Origin: JBDIAG01 sp047974565
GTDB taxonomy: Bacteria > Actinomycetota > Actinomycetes > Actinomycetales > CAWJMD01
Direction: 5' to 3'
Length of the DNA: 64,000 nt
NCBI GenBank assembly: GCA_047974565.1
Contig: JBKECN010000089.1
Span: forward strand, 1 to 64,000
The notes beneath the pieces are model-generated. The model did not search any database, was not told where the DNA came from, and was given only the letters and a program-made list of their open reading frames with translations. Positions 1 through 8,522 of this stretch are shown one piece after another (position 1 is the first letter of the stretch; each line of letters begins with the position of its first letter). The translations under genes were made by a program, and so were the position numbers.

Positions 1-1610
1 CGGCATGCCGCCCGCGCCCGCATGCTATGGTCGAGCTGAACTTCCGGGCGGCGGCCGCGGATGTCGCGAGGGCAGCTGCCACCGGCCACCCCGCCGGACA
101 CCTTCAGCCACACCTGCCCCAGCCGCACCGGCACCTCGACGAGGGCATGCCAACCTCGCCGCATTTGACGACTTCGGCATGCCCCACGCATCTCGCACCC
201 GCCCCGGGGGCACCTGAACGTGAGAGCTACGGCCGCAGATGTCGCGAGGGCAGGCGCCACCGGCCACGGCGCCGGACACCTCAGCCACACACGACCCAGC
301 CGCACCGGCACCTCGACGCGGGCATGCCAACCTCGCCACATCTGACGACTTCGGCATGCCGCACGCGCCCGCCAGCGCTGGGACACCTGAGCGTCAGAGC
401 TACGGCCGCGGATGTTGCGAGGGCAGATGCCACCGGTCACCGAGCCGGACACCTTCAGCCACGCAGGACCCAGCCCGCGTCGGCACCTTGACGCGGGCAT
501 GCCAACCTCGCCACGTCCGACGACTCCGGCATGCCGCATGCGCCCGCCAGCGCTGGGACAGCTGAACGTCCGGGCGACGGCCGCGGATGCCGCGGGGCAG
601 ATGCCACCGGTCACCGAGCCGGACACCTTCAGTCACACAGGACCCAGCCGCGTCGGCACCTCGACGAGGGCATGCCAACCTCGCCACATGTGACGACTTA
701 GGCATGCCGCATGCGCCCGCCAGCGCTGGGACAGCCGAACGTCCGGGCGACGGCCGCGGATGTCGCGAGGGCAGACGTCACCGGTCACGGCGCCGGACAC
801 CTCCAGTAACACAGGACCCAGCCGCATCGGCACCTCGACGAGGGCATGCCAACCTCGCCACATCCGACGACTTCGGCATGCCCCACGCATCTCGCACCCG
901 CCCCCGGGGTACCTGAACGCCAGAGCTACGGCCGCGGATGCCGCGAGGGCAGACGCCACCGGCCACCAAGCCGGACATCGTCAGCCACACCTGCCCCAGC
1001 CGCATCGGCACCTCGACGAGGGCATGCCAACCTCGCCGCATCTGACGACTTCGGCAAGCCGAAGGCATCTCGCACTCGCCCCGGGGGCACCTGCACGTCA
1101 GAGCTACGGCCGCGGATGCCGCGAGGGCAGACGTCACCGGTCACGGCGCCGGACGCCTTCACTCACGCAGGGCCTGGCCGCATCGGCACCTCGACGAGGG
1201 CATGCCAACTTCGCCGCATCTGACGACTTCGGCATGCCCCACGCATCTCGCAGCCGCCCCGGGGTACCTGAACGCCAGAGCTACGGCCGCGGATGCCGCG
1301 AGGGCAGACGCCACCGGCCACGGTGCCGGATACCTTCAGTCACACAGGACCCAGCCGCATTGGCACCTCGACGAGGGCATGCCAACCTCGCCACATGTGA
1401 CGACTTCGGCATGCCGCACGCGCCCGCCACCCACTGGACCAACTGAACGTCCGGGCGGCGGCCGCGGCTGTCGCGAGGGCAGACGCCACCGGCCACGGCG
1501 CCCGACACCTTCTGCCACACCTGCCCACGCCGCACCAGCACCTCGACGAGGGCATGCCAACCTCGCCACATCCGACGACTTCGGCATACCCGAGCACCCA
1601 CCACCCGCCG
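1..1610. repeat. Tandem array of nine ~175-bp units with a paired GGCATGCC core
   Basis: The sequence GGCATGCCAACCTCGCC (one copy varies) begins at 144, 321, 496, 669, 843, 1021, 1199, 1376 and 1551, so the period is 173-178 bp. A partial unit lies at the left edge. In most units a second GGCATGCC follows about 32 bp later (for example 144-151 and 176-183), giving a ~40-bp core bounded by two self-complementary octamers; some second copies are altered. Between cores lies a more variable ~135-bp GC-rich spacer with conserved blocks (GGCCGCGGATG, GGGCAGATGCCACCGG). Spacings are not a constant multiple of three and no reading frame persists through the array, so the long open frames here are probably compositional. 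The array ends about 90 bp before the DtxR-type gene and may continue leftward. Function unknown. Confidence 0.9.
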
Positions 1611-1693
1611 GGACAACCGATTGCCAGCGCCACACGCGTCCTTGGCCTGAGCCCTATGCCTCGTGACGGGCACGCCCAGGCCAGGACACACCC

Positions 1694-1699
1694 TAGGAT
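1694..1699 (+). promoter_or_regulatory. -10 hexamer TAGGAT of a probable leaderless promoter
   Basis: TAGGAT is followed by 7 nt and then the ATG at 1707. There is no Shine-Dalgarno sequence before that ATG, so transcription would start at or next to the start codon. The same arrangement occurs before several other genes in the window. Confidence 0.5.
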
Positions 1700-1706
1700 G
1701 GCGGCG

Positions 1707-2495
1707 ATGAGCGGCGACTTGATCGACACCACCGAGATGTACTTGCGCACCATCCTCGAACTCATCGAGGAGGGGCAGGTGCCGCTGCGAGCCAGGATCG
1801 CCGAGCGCCTCGGCCAGAGCGGGCCCACTGTCTCCCAGACGGTGGCGCGGATGGAACGCGACGGCCTCGTGCGAGTCGCCGGCGACAGGCATCTCGAACT
1901 CACCGCGTTGGGTCACGAGCGGGCCGTCACGGTGATGCGACGCCACCGGCTGGCCGAGTGCCTGCTGGTGGGTGTCATCGGTCTGGAGTGGGAGTACGTC
2001 CACGAAGAGGCATGCCGCTGGGAACACGTGATGAGTGGACGGGTCGAGCGTCACGTCTACGAGCTGCTGGGGCGGCCCCAGCGCTCCCCGTATGGCAATC
2101 CGATCCCCGGGCTGGCCGAACTCGACGCCGACACCGGCCCGCAGGAGGACTTCCGGGAGGGGCTCACCAACCTCGTCGACCTGGCCGGTGAGGAGGCTGT
2201 CGACGTGGTCGTGCACAGGCTTGGGGAACCCCTGCAGTCCGACGCCGAGTTGCTCGTCCAGCTGCAGCACGCCGGAGTGCGTCCCGGTGGGCGGGTGCGC
2301 GTGGCCCGATCGGATCTGGGCGTGAGCCTCGGGCCGGTCGGCGATGCCGACGCGGACTCAGGGCCAGGCGGGGATTCCGTCGGCTCGGCAAGTTTGCCCG
2401 GCGCCAGCACTGAGGTGACCGACTCCCTGACCGTGTTGGAACTGGCGAACTCCGTCGCCGTGCACATCTTCGCCCGTAACGTCGACCCGGCCTGA
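1707..2495 (+). CDS. DtxR/IdeR-family metal-dependent transcriptional regulator
   Basis: 262 residues. The N-terminus (DTTEMYLRTILELIEEG) and the winged helix (SGPTVSQTVARMERDGLV) match the DNA-binding domain of DtxR/MntR proteins. It is followed by the metal-binding and dimerisation region (HRLAECLLVGVIGL, then E and H residues around HEEACRWEHVMS) and a C-terminal SH3-like part. Members of this family repress iron or manganese uptake and storage genes when Fe2+ or Mn2+ is bound. At 262 residues it is somewhat longer than typical IdeR (~230); the excess is a Gly/Ser-rich linker before the last ~30 residues. The start at 1707 is chosen because TAGGAT lies 7 nt upstream (leaderless); ATG 1698 is the alternative. 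It stands alone beside the repeat array. Whether it senses iron or manganese cannot be told from the sequence. Confidence 0.88.
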   Translation: MSGDLIDTTEMYLRTILELIEEGQVPLRARIAERLGQSGPTVSQTVARMERDGLVRVAGDRHLELTALGHERAVTVMRRHRLAECLLVGVIGLEWEYVHEEACRWEHVMSGRVERHVYELLGRPQRSPYGNPIPGLAELDADTGPQEDFREGLTNLVDLAGEEAVDVVVHRLGEPLQSDAELLVQLQHAGVRPGGRVRVARSDLGVSLGPVGDADADSGPGGDSVGSASLPGASTEVTDSLTVLELANSVAVHIFARNVDPA

Positions 2496-2985
2496 GGCCG
2501 ACAGCCCGTCCGGTAGTGCGCCCGGGCAATCCTGCATGGCCCGCTGCACACAGAGCAGGAAGCGCCGCCCGGGTGTGTGCGAGGCCAATCTCGGCCGCCG
2601 AGTCCTGCGCTATCGGCGGCGGGTACCCAGCTGAACTCCCGGTGCCACCGCGGTGACGGATCCGGCCGATGAGTTCTGGACGACGGGATGCCGGTCCGTG
2701 ACGCAACTGTCGCTTGTTACCCCAAATCCGCTTGCTATCCCAAATAGTACATATGACCCTCACGCGGGCTGCGAGCGCATCTGTCCCCCTCTCTGACCGG
2801 TCTTCGGTCCGTCCTCGGTGTCACGAAGACGCCCCTCCGACATCCATCCGTTACCTTATTTGACCGAATCATCCATATTTCCAGCCAAGAAGTTCGTGAC
2901 GATCGCAATATTGCTGTAACTCTCGCGTGACTTTCTGCCGAGACTCCATTACGTTGCATGAAGTCCGATCAGCCGATCGGCAACC
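2496..2985. other. Intergenic region with an AT-rich block and an imperfect 17-bp direct repeat
   Basis: No credible gene is seen. From about 2700 to 2960 the base composition falls well below that of the window. An imperfect direct repeat, CGCTTGTTACCCCAAAT (2711-2727) and CGCTTGCTATCCCAAAT (2729-2745), could be a regulator site. The promoter of the riboswitch transcript must lie in this stretch, but no convincing -35/-10 pair was identified. Confidence 0.4.
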
Positions 2986-2987
2986 CG

Positions 2988-3193
2988 AACGGTACGCCGA
3001 GTCCTGCCACCGTTTGCGGGTCACCTGACGAGTACATCGCCGTGGCAGGGGCGGGGGAACCACAGGATTGACGGGCCGGACCGCCTGAGTCGCGGGCAGG
3101 CCCTTGGGGTGAAGCCCCGGAAACGCTGAGCACAGCGACCGGGGCCGGGTGACTACCTCCCACCCGAACCCGACAGCTCACCTCGTAGGCGTT
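2988..3193 (+). ncRNA. Cyclic di-AMP riboswitch (ydaO/yuaA type)
   Basis: The leader of the NlpC/P60 gene contains the conserved blocks of the actinobacterial ydaO-type riboswitch in order: GCCGAGTCCTGCCACCG near 2998, GTGGCAGGGGCGGGGGAACC near 3042, CTTGGGGTGAAGCC near 3103, and the strongly conserved 3' segment CCCGAACCCGACAGCTCACC followed by TCGTAGGCG (about 3163-3192). In this class c-di-AMP binding reduces expression of downstream cell-wall hydrolase or resuscitation genes. The element ends just before the ribosome-binding site, which is consistent with control of the adjacent hydrolase. Boundaries are estimated by eye. Confidence 0.88.
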
Positions 3194-3209
3194 GGAGAGA
3201 GGCACTTCC

Positions 3210-3716
3210 TTGGCTAAGCACCTTGCCACGCGCTCGCGCGTGCCCAACCGCGCCCTTCGCCGTGCCACCGTGACCCTGGCCGCCTCCGCGCTGAGCGTGG
3301 GCGTCGTCGCGCCGATGGCATCGGCCTACGAACTCAAGGGCGTGCGCCCCGAGTTCGCGCCGGCCGTCCCGCAGTCGCAGGACAAGGGCCAGCAGGTCGT
3401 CGACATCGCCCGCCAGTACCTGGGCGTTCCCTACCGCTGGGGCGGCACTACGCCGGCTGGCTTCGACTGCTCCGGCTTCACCCAGTACGTGTACGCCAAG
3501 GCCGGCATCAGCCTGCCGCGTACCTCCAGCCAGCAGTCCACCGTCGGTTACCGGGTTTCGGCGGCCAACGCCCGCCCCGGTGACCTCATGTGGAAGCCGG
3601 GCCACGTCGGCATCTACACCGGCAACGGGAAGATGATCCACTCGCCGAGCTCCGGCGACGTGGTCAAGGAGGTCTCGGTGTACTCCTCGAGCTTCGTCTA
3701 CATCCGGGTGGTCTGA
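3210..3716 (+). CDS. Secreted NlpC/P60 peptidoglycan hydrolase
   Basis: 168 residues from TTG 3210, chosen because GGAGAGAGG (3194-3202) lies 7 nt upstream and the resulting N-terminus (AKHLATRSRVPNR) is typical of the family. A basic n-region and hydrophobic stretch ending near ASAYELKG form a signal peptide. The NlpC/P60 domain shows the catalytic cysteine in FDCSGFTQYV and the catalytic histidine in GHVGIYTGNG. These enzymes cleave D-Glu/meso-DAP-type bonds in peptidoglycan stem peptides outside the membrane, in daughter-cell separation or wall remodelling. The only accessory segment is a short N-terminal linker. Expression is probably controlled by the c-di-AMP riboswitch directly upstream. 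A hairpin follows the stop codon. Confidence 0.92.
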   Translation: MAKHLATRSRVPNRALRRATVTLAASALSVGVVAPMASAYELKGVRPEFAPAVPQSQDKGQQVVDIARQYLGVPYRWGGTTPAGFDCSGFTQYVYAKAGISLPRTSSQQSTVGYRVSAANARPGDLMWKPGHVGIYTGNGKMIHSPSSGDVVKEVSVYSSSFVYIRVV

Positions 3717-3740
3717 GCCGCCCGCGGGCTTACCCGCATT

Positions 3741-3777
3741 CACAGCCCCTGCCGGTGCCGTACCGGTGGGGGCTGTG
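3741..3777 (+). terminator. Hairpin after the NlpC/P60 gene
   Basis: CACAGCCCC (3741-3749) pairs with GGGGCTGTG (3769-3777), with inner pairing between CCGGT and ACCGG. There is no T-tract, as is common for actinobacterial terminators. Confidence 0.65.
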
Positions 3778-3991
3778 TCGCGTTCGCAGGCTGTCACTCG
3801 CGGTCGGGCCGCCAAGACCAGCCAGTCCGACGTCCGCGAGCCAAGCTCGGGCGGGATCGCAGAGCGGGTGTGACACACCGCGGACGAAGATCTGTGCCTG
3901 GCCATCAGCGCAGACCCAGAACCAGGGTCTGGCGCGCAGGGTCGACAGAGATTACGGTGCGGAGCACCACACCGAAGAAGGCGATTCCCCC

Positions 3992-5452
3992 GTGTTCCGA
4001 AACACCACGCCGAGATACGAGATCCTGTCCGAGGACGCACTGGCCACCCTGGACCGAGGCTGGCGCCGGCTGATGACGGAGGTGGGGGTGCAGTTCCGCG
4101 ATCAGCGTGCTCTGGACCTATTCGCCGCAGCCGGGCAGAAGGTCGCCGAGGACGTGGTCTTCCTCGACCCGGACTTCGTCCTGGAGCAGGTCGCCAAGGC
4201 TCCCAGCGAGTTCGACATGCAGGCGCGCAACCCGGCCCACAACGTGACGATCGGTGGAGACCACATGGTCTTTGCCGGTGCCTACGGGGCACCCTTCGTC
4301 CGCGAGGGCGCCGTGCGCCGCGACGCGACGATGGGGGACTATCGGAACTTCCTCAAGCTCGCCCAGCAGTTCCCGACCCTCGATTCCGCGGGCGGGGTGA
4401 TCGTCGAACCCAACGACGTGCCCTTGGACAGTCGCCACCTCGACATGATCTACGCCCTGCAGACGCTGACCGACAAGATCTACATGGGCAGCGTGATAAG
4501 CGGTGCGAACGCCGCGGACAGCATCGCGATGAGTTCGATCCTGTTCGGGGGTGGCCAGGGGGCGCAGGCCGGCCGGGAGAGCATCGAGAAGACTCCGGTG
4601 ATGCTGAACATCATCAGCTGCAACTCCCCGTTGCGCTGGGACGATCGGATGCTCGACGCCCTCTTCGAGTACGCCCAGGCAGCCCAGCCGGTGGTGCTCA
4701 CGCCCTTCCTGCTGATGGGGGCGATGTCCCCGGTGACGATTCCGGCGGCGCTGGTGCAGCAGGTGGTCGAGGCGCTCTCGGGGGTTGCCCTGACCCAGCT
4801 GATCCGTCCCGGTGCCCCGGTGGTCTTCGGATCGTTCCTGTCGAGCATCGACATGCGCACGGGCGCACCCACTTTCGGCACCCCCGAGTCGGTGATCGGC
4901 CTGTTCGCGACGGGGCAGATCGCCCGGCACTTCTCGCTACCGTTCCGCACCGGCGGCACCCTGGCCACCTCGCAGGTCACCGACGTGCAAGCCGGGTACG
5001 AGGCGATGATGACGATGATGCCCACGTTCCTGGCCGGGACGAACTTCGTCATGCACACCGCGGGCTGGCTGGAGGCCGGGCTGGTCACCAGCTATGAGAA
5101 GTTCATCGTGGACATGGAGATCCAGCAGATGCTCGAAGTGGCCTTCACCCCGATGGACATCGACGAGGCATCGATGGCCTTCGATGCCCACGACGAGGTA
5201 CGCCACGGCGGGCACTTCCTCGGTGCCGCACACACCTTGGAGCGCTTTCGCACCTGCTTCTACATGCCGATGCTCTCGTCCTCGGACAACTTCGAGCGGT
5301 GGACCCGGCTCGGCGGTCTCGACGCCGCCGAGCGAGCCTCGACGATCTATCAGCAGAAACTGGAGGAGTACCAGGAGCCACCCTTGGATCCCGCCATCCG
5401 GGAGGAACTCCAGGAGTACGTGGTGCGCCGGCGCCGCGAGCTCGGCGACTGA
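3992..5452 (+). CDS. MttB-superfamily (trimethylamine/betaine-type) methyltransferase, non-pyrrolysine
   Basis: 486 residues from GTG 3992, with a purine-rich GAAGAAGG about 9 nt upstream. The protein reads through as one barrel-type chain. Segments typical of the MttB/MtgB superfamily include the N-terminal LSEDALATLDRGWRRLMTEVGV, a central CNSPLRWDDRMLDAL and the C-terminal GGHFLGAAHTLERFRTCFY. Family members transfer a methyl group from a methylamine or betaine to a cobalamin on a separate corrinoid protein. No in-frame stop is needed, so this is a non-pyrrolysine member, which more likely acts on quaternary amines such as glycine betaine or proline betaine; the substrate cannot be read from the sequence. 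The usual partners (corrinoid protein, reactivase, second methyltransferase) are not adjacent. The B12-binding protein at 13.6 kb is of the mutase type, not the methyltransferase type. Confidence 0.82.
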   Translation: MFRNTTPRYEILSEDALATLDRGWRRLMTEVGVQFRDQRALDLFAAAGQKVAEDVVFLDPDFVLEQVAKAPSEFDMQARNPAHNVTIGGDHMVFAGAYGAPFVREGAVRRDATMGDYRNFLKLAQQFPTLDSAGGVIVEPNDVPLDSRHLDMIYALQTLTDKIYMGSVISGANAADSIAMSSILFGGGQGAQAGRESIEKTPVMLNIISCNSPLRWDDRMLDALFEYAQAAQPVVLTPFLLMGAMSPVTIPAALVQQVVEALSGVALTQLIRPGAPVVFGSFLSSIDMRTGAPTFGTPESVIGLFATGQIARHFSLPFRTGGTLATSQVTDVQAGYEAMMTMMPTFLAGTNFVMHTAGWLEAGLVTSYEKFIVDMEIQQMLEVAFTPMDIDEASMAFDAHDEVRHGGHFLGAAHTLERFRTCFYMPMLSSSDNFERWTRLGGLDAAERASTIYQQKLEEYQEPPLDPAIREELQEYVVRRRRELGD

Positions 5453-6053
5453 GCGCACCCGGCGGCCCGCGCGTTTCTCAGGCCTTGATCTCCCGGGATA
5501 TCGGCATCACCTGCAAGCCCCGCTGGGCTGGGAGCGCACCAGCCCTCCCGATCGGCCGGCAAGCGGCGCCGGCAAGCTGGCGTTCGGTGGCGGGTGAGTC
5601 TGGTGTCATGGCCCGGCTCGCCGGTCATCAGGTAGGTCGTGGCGAATTTTCGCTAGGCGTGCGGGGGATTGCTTCGTAGTCTGTTCTCGTCGCCTCCACC
5701 CGTCCGCCGGGTGCAGCGCGGCGTGCGCTCCATCGGCGCCAGTTCCCGGCGCCACCGACCACGGGAGATGACATGACCGGCACGCACCTGCCTCGCAGCC
5801 TCTGGCGCTGCGGCGTCGGGTGTACCGCCATCTGGATATCGCCACCGGCGCAGGCCCGGACGAGGCCACCTCAACTCGTCCGTCCTGCATCTACCGGGTG
5901 CCTCCAGGCGTCGTCCGACCGCGGGCGGCGCCTGTTGCGTGTCCGGGGCCGTTCGCTGTCGGCTCGGGTCACCATCTGCCGCCTGCCACCAGGTCGATCC
6001 CACCCCCGACCGCGACCTCATCGTCGAGCACCGAACACCACTGTGAGGCCACC
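5453..6053. other. 600-bp intergenic stretch, no gene recognised
   Basis: Open frames here (for example from 5773, which has a GGGAGA 5 nt upstream) translate to Arg/Pro-rich sequence without family features and are judged unreliable. A short inverted repeat GGCGCC-N7-GGCGCC lies at 5735-5753, and a TAGTCT hexamer near 5676 could be a -10 element for a long-leader transcript of the HNH gene. Confidence 0.35.
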
Positions 6054-6548
6054 ATGCGCACCCTCGTCCTGAATGCCGGGTACGAACCGCTGTCGATCGT
6101 CTCGTTCAAGCGGGCGGTCGTCCTGGTGCTTGCCGGCAAGGCCGTTGTGCTGGCCTCCGATGGCGAACCGGTCTGCTCGGCGCACACCTCGGTGGAGCGT
6201 CCGTGCGTGATCCTGCTGACCAGGTACGTACTGGTCCCGTTCGGCCGGGCCATCTCGGTGTCCCGCCGTGGCGTGCTCCGGCGCGACCGGCACCTGTGCG
6301 CCTACTGCGGGCGTTCGGCCAGCACCGTCGACCACGTCCTGCCGCGCAGCCGGGGAGGGGCCGACTCCTGGGAGACCCTGGTCGCCTGCTGTGTGTCGTG
6401 CAACAACGCCAAGGGCAACAAGACGCCGGACGAGATCGGCTGGACGCTGCGGGTGCGCCCGGTCGTACCACGGGGGCCCGCCTGGGTGGTGCGTGGCTCG
6501 GAGCGCTACAACCCGGTCTGGGACGAGTTCCTCGCCTCGGCGGCGTGA
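6054..6548 (+). CDS. HNH endonuclease family protein
   Basis: 164 residues from ATG 6054. The N-terminal half (RTLVLNAGYEPLSIVSFKRA) is the conserved lead-in of the small HNH proteins found across actinobacteria. The C-terminal half carries the HNH fold: zinc-binding CAYCG, then TVDHVLPRSRGG with the catalytic histidine, then CCVSCNNAKGN with the second Cys pair and the metal-binding asparagine. Such proteins bind DNA and a divalent metal; the cellular role of this single-copy housekeeping type is not established. It stands as a single gene with a weak ribosome-binding site (GTGAGGCC). It converges on the PepSY gene, with strong hairpins in between. Confidence 0.85.
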   Translation: MRTLVLNAGYEPLSIVSFKRAVVLVLAGKAVVLASDGEPVCSAHTSVERPCVILLTRYVLVPFGRAISVSRRGVLRRDRHLCAYCGRSASTVDHVLPRSRGGADSWETLVACCVSCNNAKGNKTPDEIGWTLRVRPVVPRGPAWVVRGSERYNPVWDEFLASAA

Positions 6549-6766
6549 GCCGTCTGGCGAGTCGGCACCCAGCCTCGGCCGGAGTTGCCGGCGGGGACGG
6601 CCTCGTCGGCAACTCAGCCGCATCCGGCGGTGGCCCGGGTGGCAGTCGGTCGTGGGCCGAGACGACTGGGCGGCCGGGTGCCTGATCTGTCAGGTCGGGC
6701 CGGGACTCACATCCGGCGAGGCCGGGCCGGATTCAGTCCTGTCACGTGGGGCCGGAGAAACAATGC

Positions 6767-6802
6767 AGCAGAGCCGCTGCCCGATCGGGCAGCGGCTCTG
6801 CT
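6767..6802. terminator. Perfect 36-bp palindrome between convergent genes
   Basis: 18-bp arms (6767-6784 and 6785-6802, arm start AGCAGAGCCGCTGC) are exactly complementary with no loop in the duplex. It lies between the HNH and PepSY genes, which converge, so it is probably a bidirectional terminator. Confidence 0.75.
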
Positions 6803-6809
6803 CTGCTTC

Positions 6810-6854
6810 GGGCCCGCCAGCAAGTGATCGCAGCAGCAATCTACTGGCGGGCCC
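6810..6854. terminator. Second inverted repeat in the convergent region
   Basis: GGGCCCGCCAG (6810-6820) and CTGGCGGGCCC (6844-6854) are perfect complements separated by 23 nt. The element probably serves the leftward PepSY gene ending at 6882. Confidence 0.5.
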
Positions 6855-6881
6855 TGTAGGACAGACTCAGGTAGGACAAAC

Positions 6882-7310
6882 TCAGCTGTCGGTCGTGGTG
6901 GAGTCGTCCTGGGTGGCTGAGCCCGGTGCGTCACCGTGGCCCCGGCCGCCGCCGCGTCCCTGGCGCTCGGTGATCGAGGACAGGTCGGCGCTGGCCTCGT
7001 AGCGGACGGTGCTGCCGTCGGCGTTGGTGGCCTCGATGTCGTAGGAACCGTCCGGATCCTTCTGAACCGAGGTGACGGTGACGCCCTCGAACTGTGCGGT
7101 CACCGCGTCGGTGACGCTGGTGAGTTCGTCGCCGGTGACCTCGGTGTGCTCGTGCCCGCCGCCGGATGCTGCGGACATCGAATAGGTGCCGGTGGAGGAC
7201 TCGGTGCTGCTGCTTGCCGCCGACGCCATCACGGCGCCCCCGGCGATGAGCACGGCCGCAGCGGCCGCGCCTCCCGCGACGAGGATGTTGCGTTGTTTGG
7301 TCGATGCCAT
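6882..7310 (-). CDS. Secreted/membrane-anchored PepSY-domain protein
   Basis: 142 residues with GGGAGA 6 nt before the ATG. A hydrophobic N-terminal segment (ILVAGGAAAAAVLIAGGAVM) is a signal anchor. It is followed by a Ser/Thr-rich linker and one PepSY-like domain (VTDAVTAQFEGVTVTSVQKD, then GSYDIEATNADGSTVRYEAS). The tail is low-complexity (GRGGGRGHGD and acidic Ser/Thr). PepSY domains are thought to act as protease inhibitors or periplasmic sensors; in small secreted actinobacterial proteins their role is unknown. It lies downstream of the QYPSGQ-repeat protein on the same strand with a gap of about 200 bp, so joint transcription is possible but not shown. Confidence 0.75.
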   Translation of the reverse strand: MASTKQRNILVAGGAAAAAVLIAGGAVMASAASSSTESSTGTYSMSAASGGGHEHTEVTGDELTSVTDAVTAQFEGVTVTSVQKDPDGSYDIEATNADGSTVRYEASADLSSITERQGRGGGRGHGDAPGSATQDDSTTTDS

Positions 7311-7507
7311 GGTGTGTCTCCCGATGTCGATGGAGTTGCGTTCACCGGCCCGGGTCAGGTCGGTCTTCGCTCGTTCTGCACACCAGTGTCAGCACCGAAC
7401 CTGGGACAGGGCTGGGAGATGGCCGCCTCCAGCCTGGCAATTCGGCTCCCCATCACGCTGCGGCGATCAGGCTCCGGTCTAAGCCACCCGTGCGAAGGTG
7501 CCGGTCG

Positions 7508-8464
7508 TCATCTACCGTCGCCGTGCCCATCCGCTCGGGGAGAGTCCGGCGGCTGGAAGGGCTTCGAGGGTGACTCCGCCTCGGCCTGCCCAGTCGCGTC
7601 GCTGCCGGTCGCGGGCCCTTCGGGGCGCGCAGCGGACCCGTTCGCGGTCGGGATTCCCCGATGCTGGGCCGGCTCGCCCGGTGTGGAGGCAGTCGTGGGC
7701 CCGGCCGGTCCTCCCGGCTGCTGCCAGCCGGGCGGGTCCTGTTGACTGGTCGGGTATTGCTGGCCGGAAGGGGACTGGTCGGGGGGCGGATACGCCCCAC
7801 CCTGGAAGGCCTGGTCCTGACGTGGCGAATACTGGCTTGCCGGGCTCGGACCGCCGGTCGACTGCTCGCCGGGGTACTGGCCGGATGGGTACTGGCCAGA
7901 CGGGTACTGCTGGGCGGGGTACTGCTGGTCCGATGGGTACTGGCCCGAGGGGTACTGCTGGCCGGACGGGTACTGCTGGCCGTGCGGGTACTGCCCGCCC
8001 GTCTCGGGGGATCCCGGGTACTGGCCGGGTGGGTAGGCCGCGGGGTATTGGCCTGCCGCGCCCGGATACGGCCCCGGAGCCTGGCCCGCATAACTGGTAG
8101 CGGGGTACCCGGCGTCGCCCTGGTACGGCCCCGGTGCCGCGAACTGCTGGTAACCCCCCGCGGCCGGATCGGCCTGAGCCGCGCGACGCCCGCTGACCAC
8201 CCCGCCCACCGTGAAGGCCGTGGAGATGATCGCGATGATGACGTTGACCACCCCGACCATCGACCACACCCGGTAGCCGGCCGCGCTGTAGACCGACCAC
8301 CAGGTCGCGACGATGAACATCGCCGAACTCAGCACGGCGAGAGCGAATCCCATGGCTGCGTACCACCGCCAGGTCTGCCTTGGCCCCCGCGGCCCGAGCA
8401 CCAGGCAGCACACGAGCGCCACCAGGTTCATGACCACGAAAAGGCTACTGTTGAGATACTGCAC
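7508..8464 (-). CDS. Hypothetical membrane protein with a QYPSGQ-type repeat tail
   Basis: 318 residues from GTG 8464, with GGGAG 6 nt upstream. The first ~95 residues form three hydrophobic segments (VVMNLVALVCCLVLG, AMGFALAVLSSAMFIVATWW, GVVNVIIAIISTAFTVGGVV). The rest is a Pro/Gly/Tyr/Gln-rich low-complexity tail containing tandem QYPSGQ and QYPSDQ motifs, probably cytoplasmic. Similar Pro/Tyr/Gln tails occur in many actinobacterial membrane proteins and tend to be disordered. No catalytic feature is seen and no function is proposed. It diverges from pcrA with only 58 bp between the start codons. Confidence 0.7.
   Translation of the reverse strand: MQYLNSSLFVVMNLVALVCCLVLGPRGPRQTWRWYAAMGFALAVLSSAMFIVATWWSVYSAAGYRVWSMVGVVNVIIAIISTAFTVGGVVSGRRAAQADPAAGGYQQFAAPGPYQGDAGYPATSYAGQAPGPYPGAAGQYPAAYPPGQYPGSPETGGQYPHGQQYPSGQQYPSGQYPSDQQYPAQQYPSGQYPSGQYPGEQSTGGPSPASQYSPRQDQAFQGGAYPPPDQSPSGQQYPTSQQDPPGWQQPGGPAGPTTASTPGEPAQHRGIPTANGSAARPEGPATGSDATGQAEAESPSKPFQPPDSPRADGHGDGR
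7855..8045 (-). repeat. Short tandem DNA repeats encoding QYPSGQ units
   Basis: GGGTACTGGCC and GGGTACTGCTGG recur every 15-18 bp within the coding sequence of the membrane protein. Copies are similar at DNA level, so the number of units may vary between strains. Confidence 0.7.
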
Positions 8465-8509
8465 GGCAGGCTCCCGTCCCGTGTGTGCGAGTGTGCGAGA
8501 GCCTCATCG

Positions 8510-8515
8510 TAGGCT
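8510..8515 (+). promoter_or_regulatory. -10 hexamer TAGGCT of a leaderless pcrA promoter
   Basis: TAGGCT is followed by 7 nt and then the pcrA ATG at 8523. No Shine-Dalgarno sequence is present. Confidence 0.5.
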
Positions 8516-8522
8516 GGCCGCC

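Noticed and set aside
144..1590. CRISPR array
   Set aside because: The repeat unit is ~175 bp with a 40-bp core, and the intervening sequences are similar to each other rather than unique spacers. No cas genes are present.
5..1666. Many overlapping open frames on both strands in the repeat array, including one with repeated MPKSSDVARLACPRRGA on the minus strand
   Set aside because: They arise from a GC-rich repeat whose period is not a constant multiple of three; frames change from unit to unit and none has a consistent start or ribosome-binding site.
3992..5452. Pyrrolysine-containing MttB
   Set aside because: The frame contains no internal TAG; it is a non-pyrrolysine member.
5773..6072. 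99-residue ORF before the HNH gene with a GGGAGA site
   Set aside because: Arg/Pro-rich translation with no family features, overlapping the HNH start; judged compositional.
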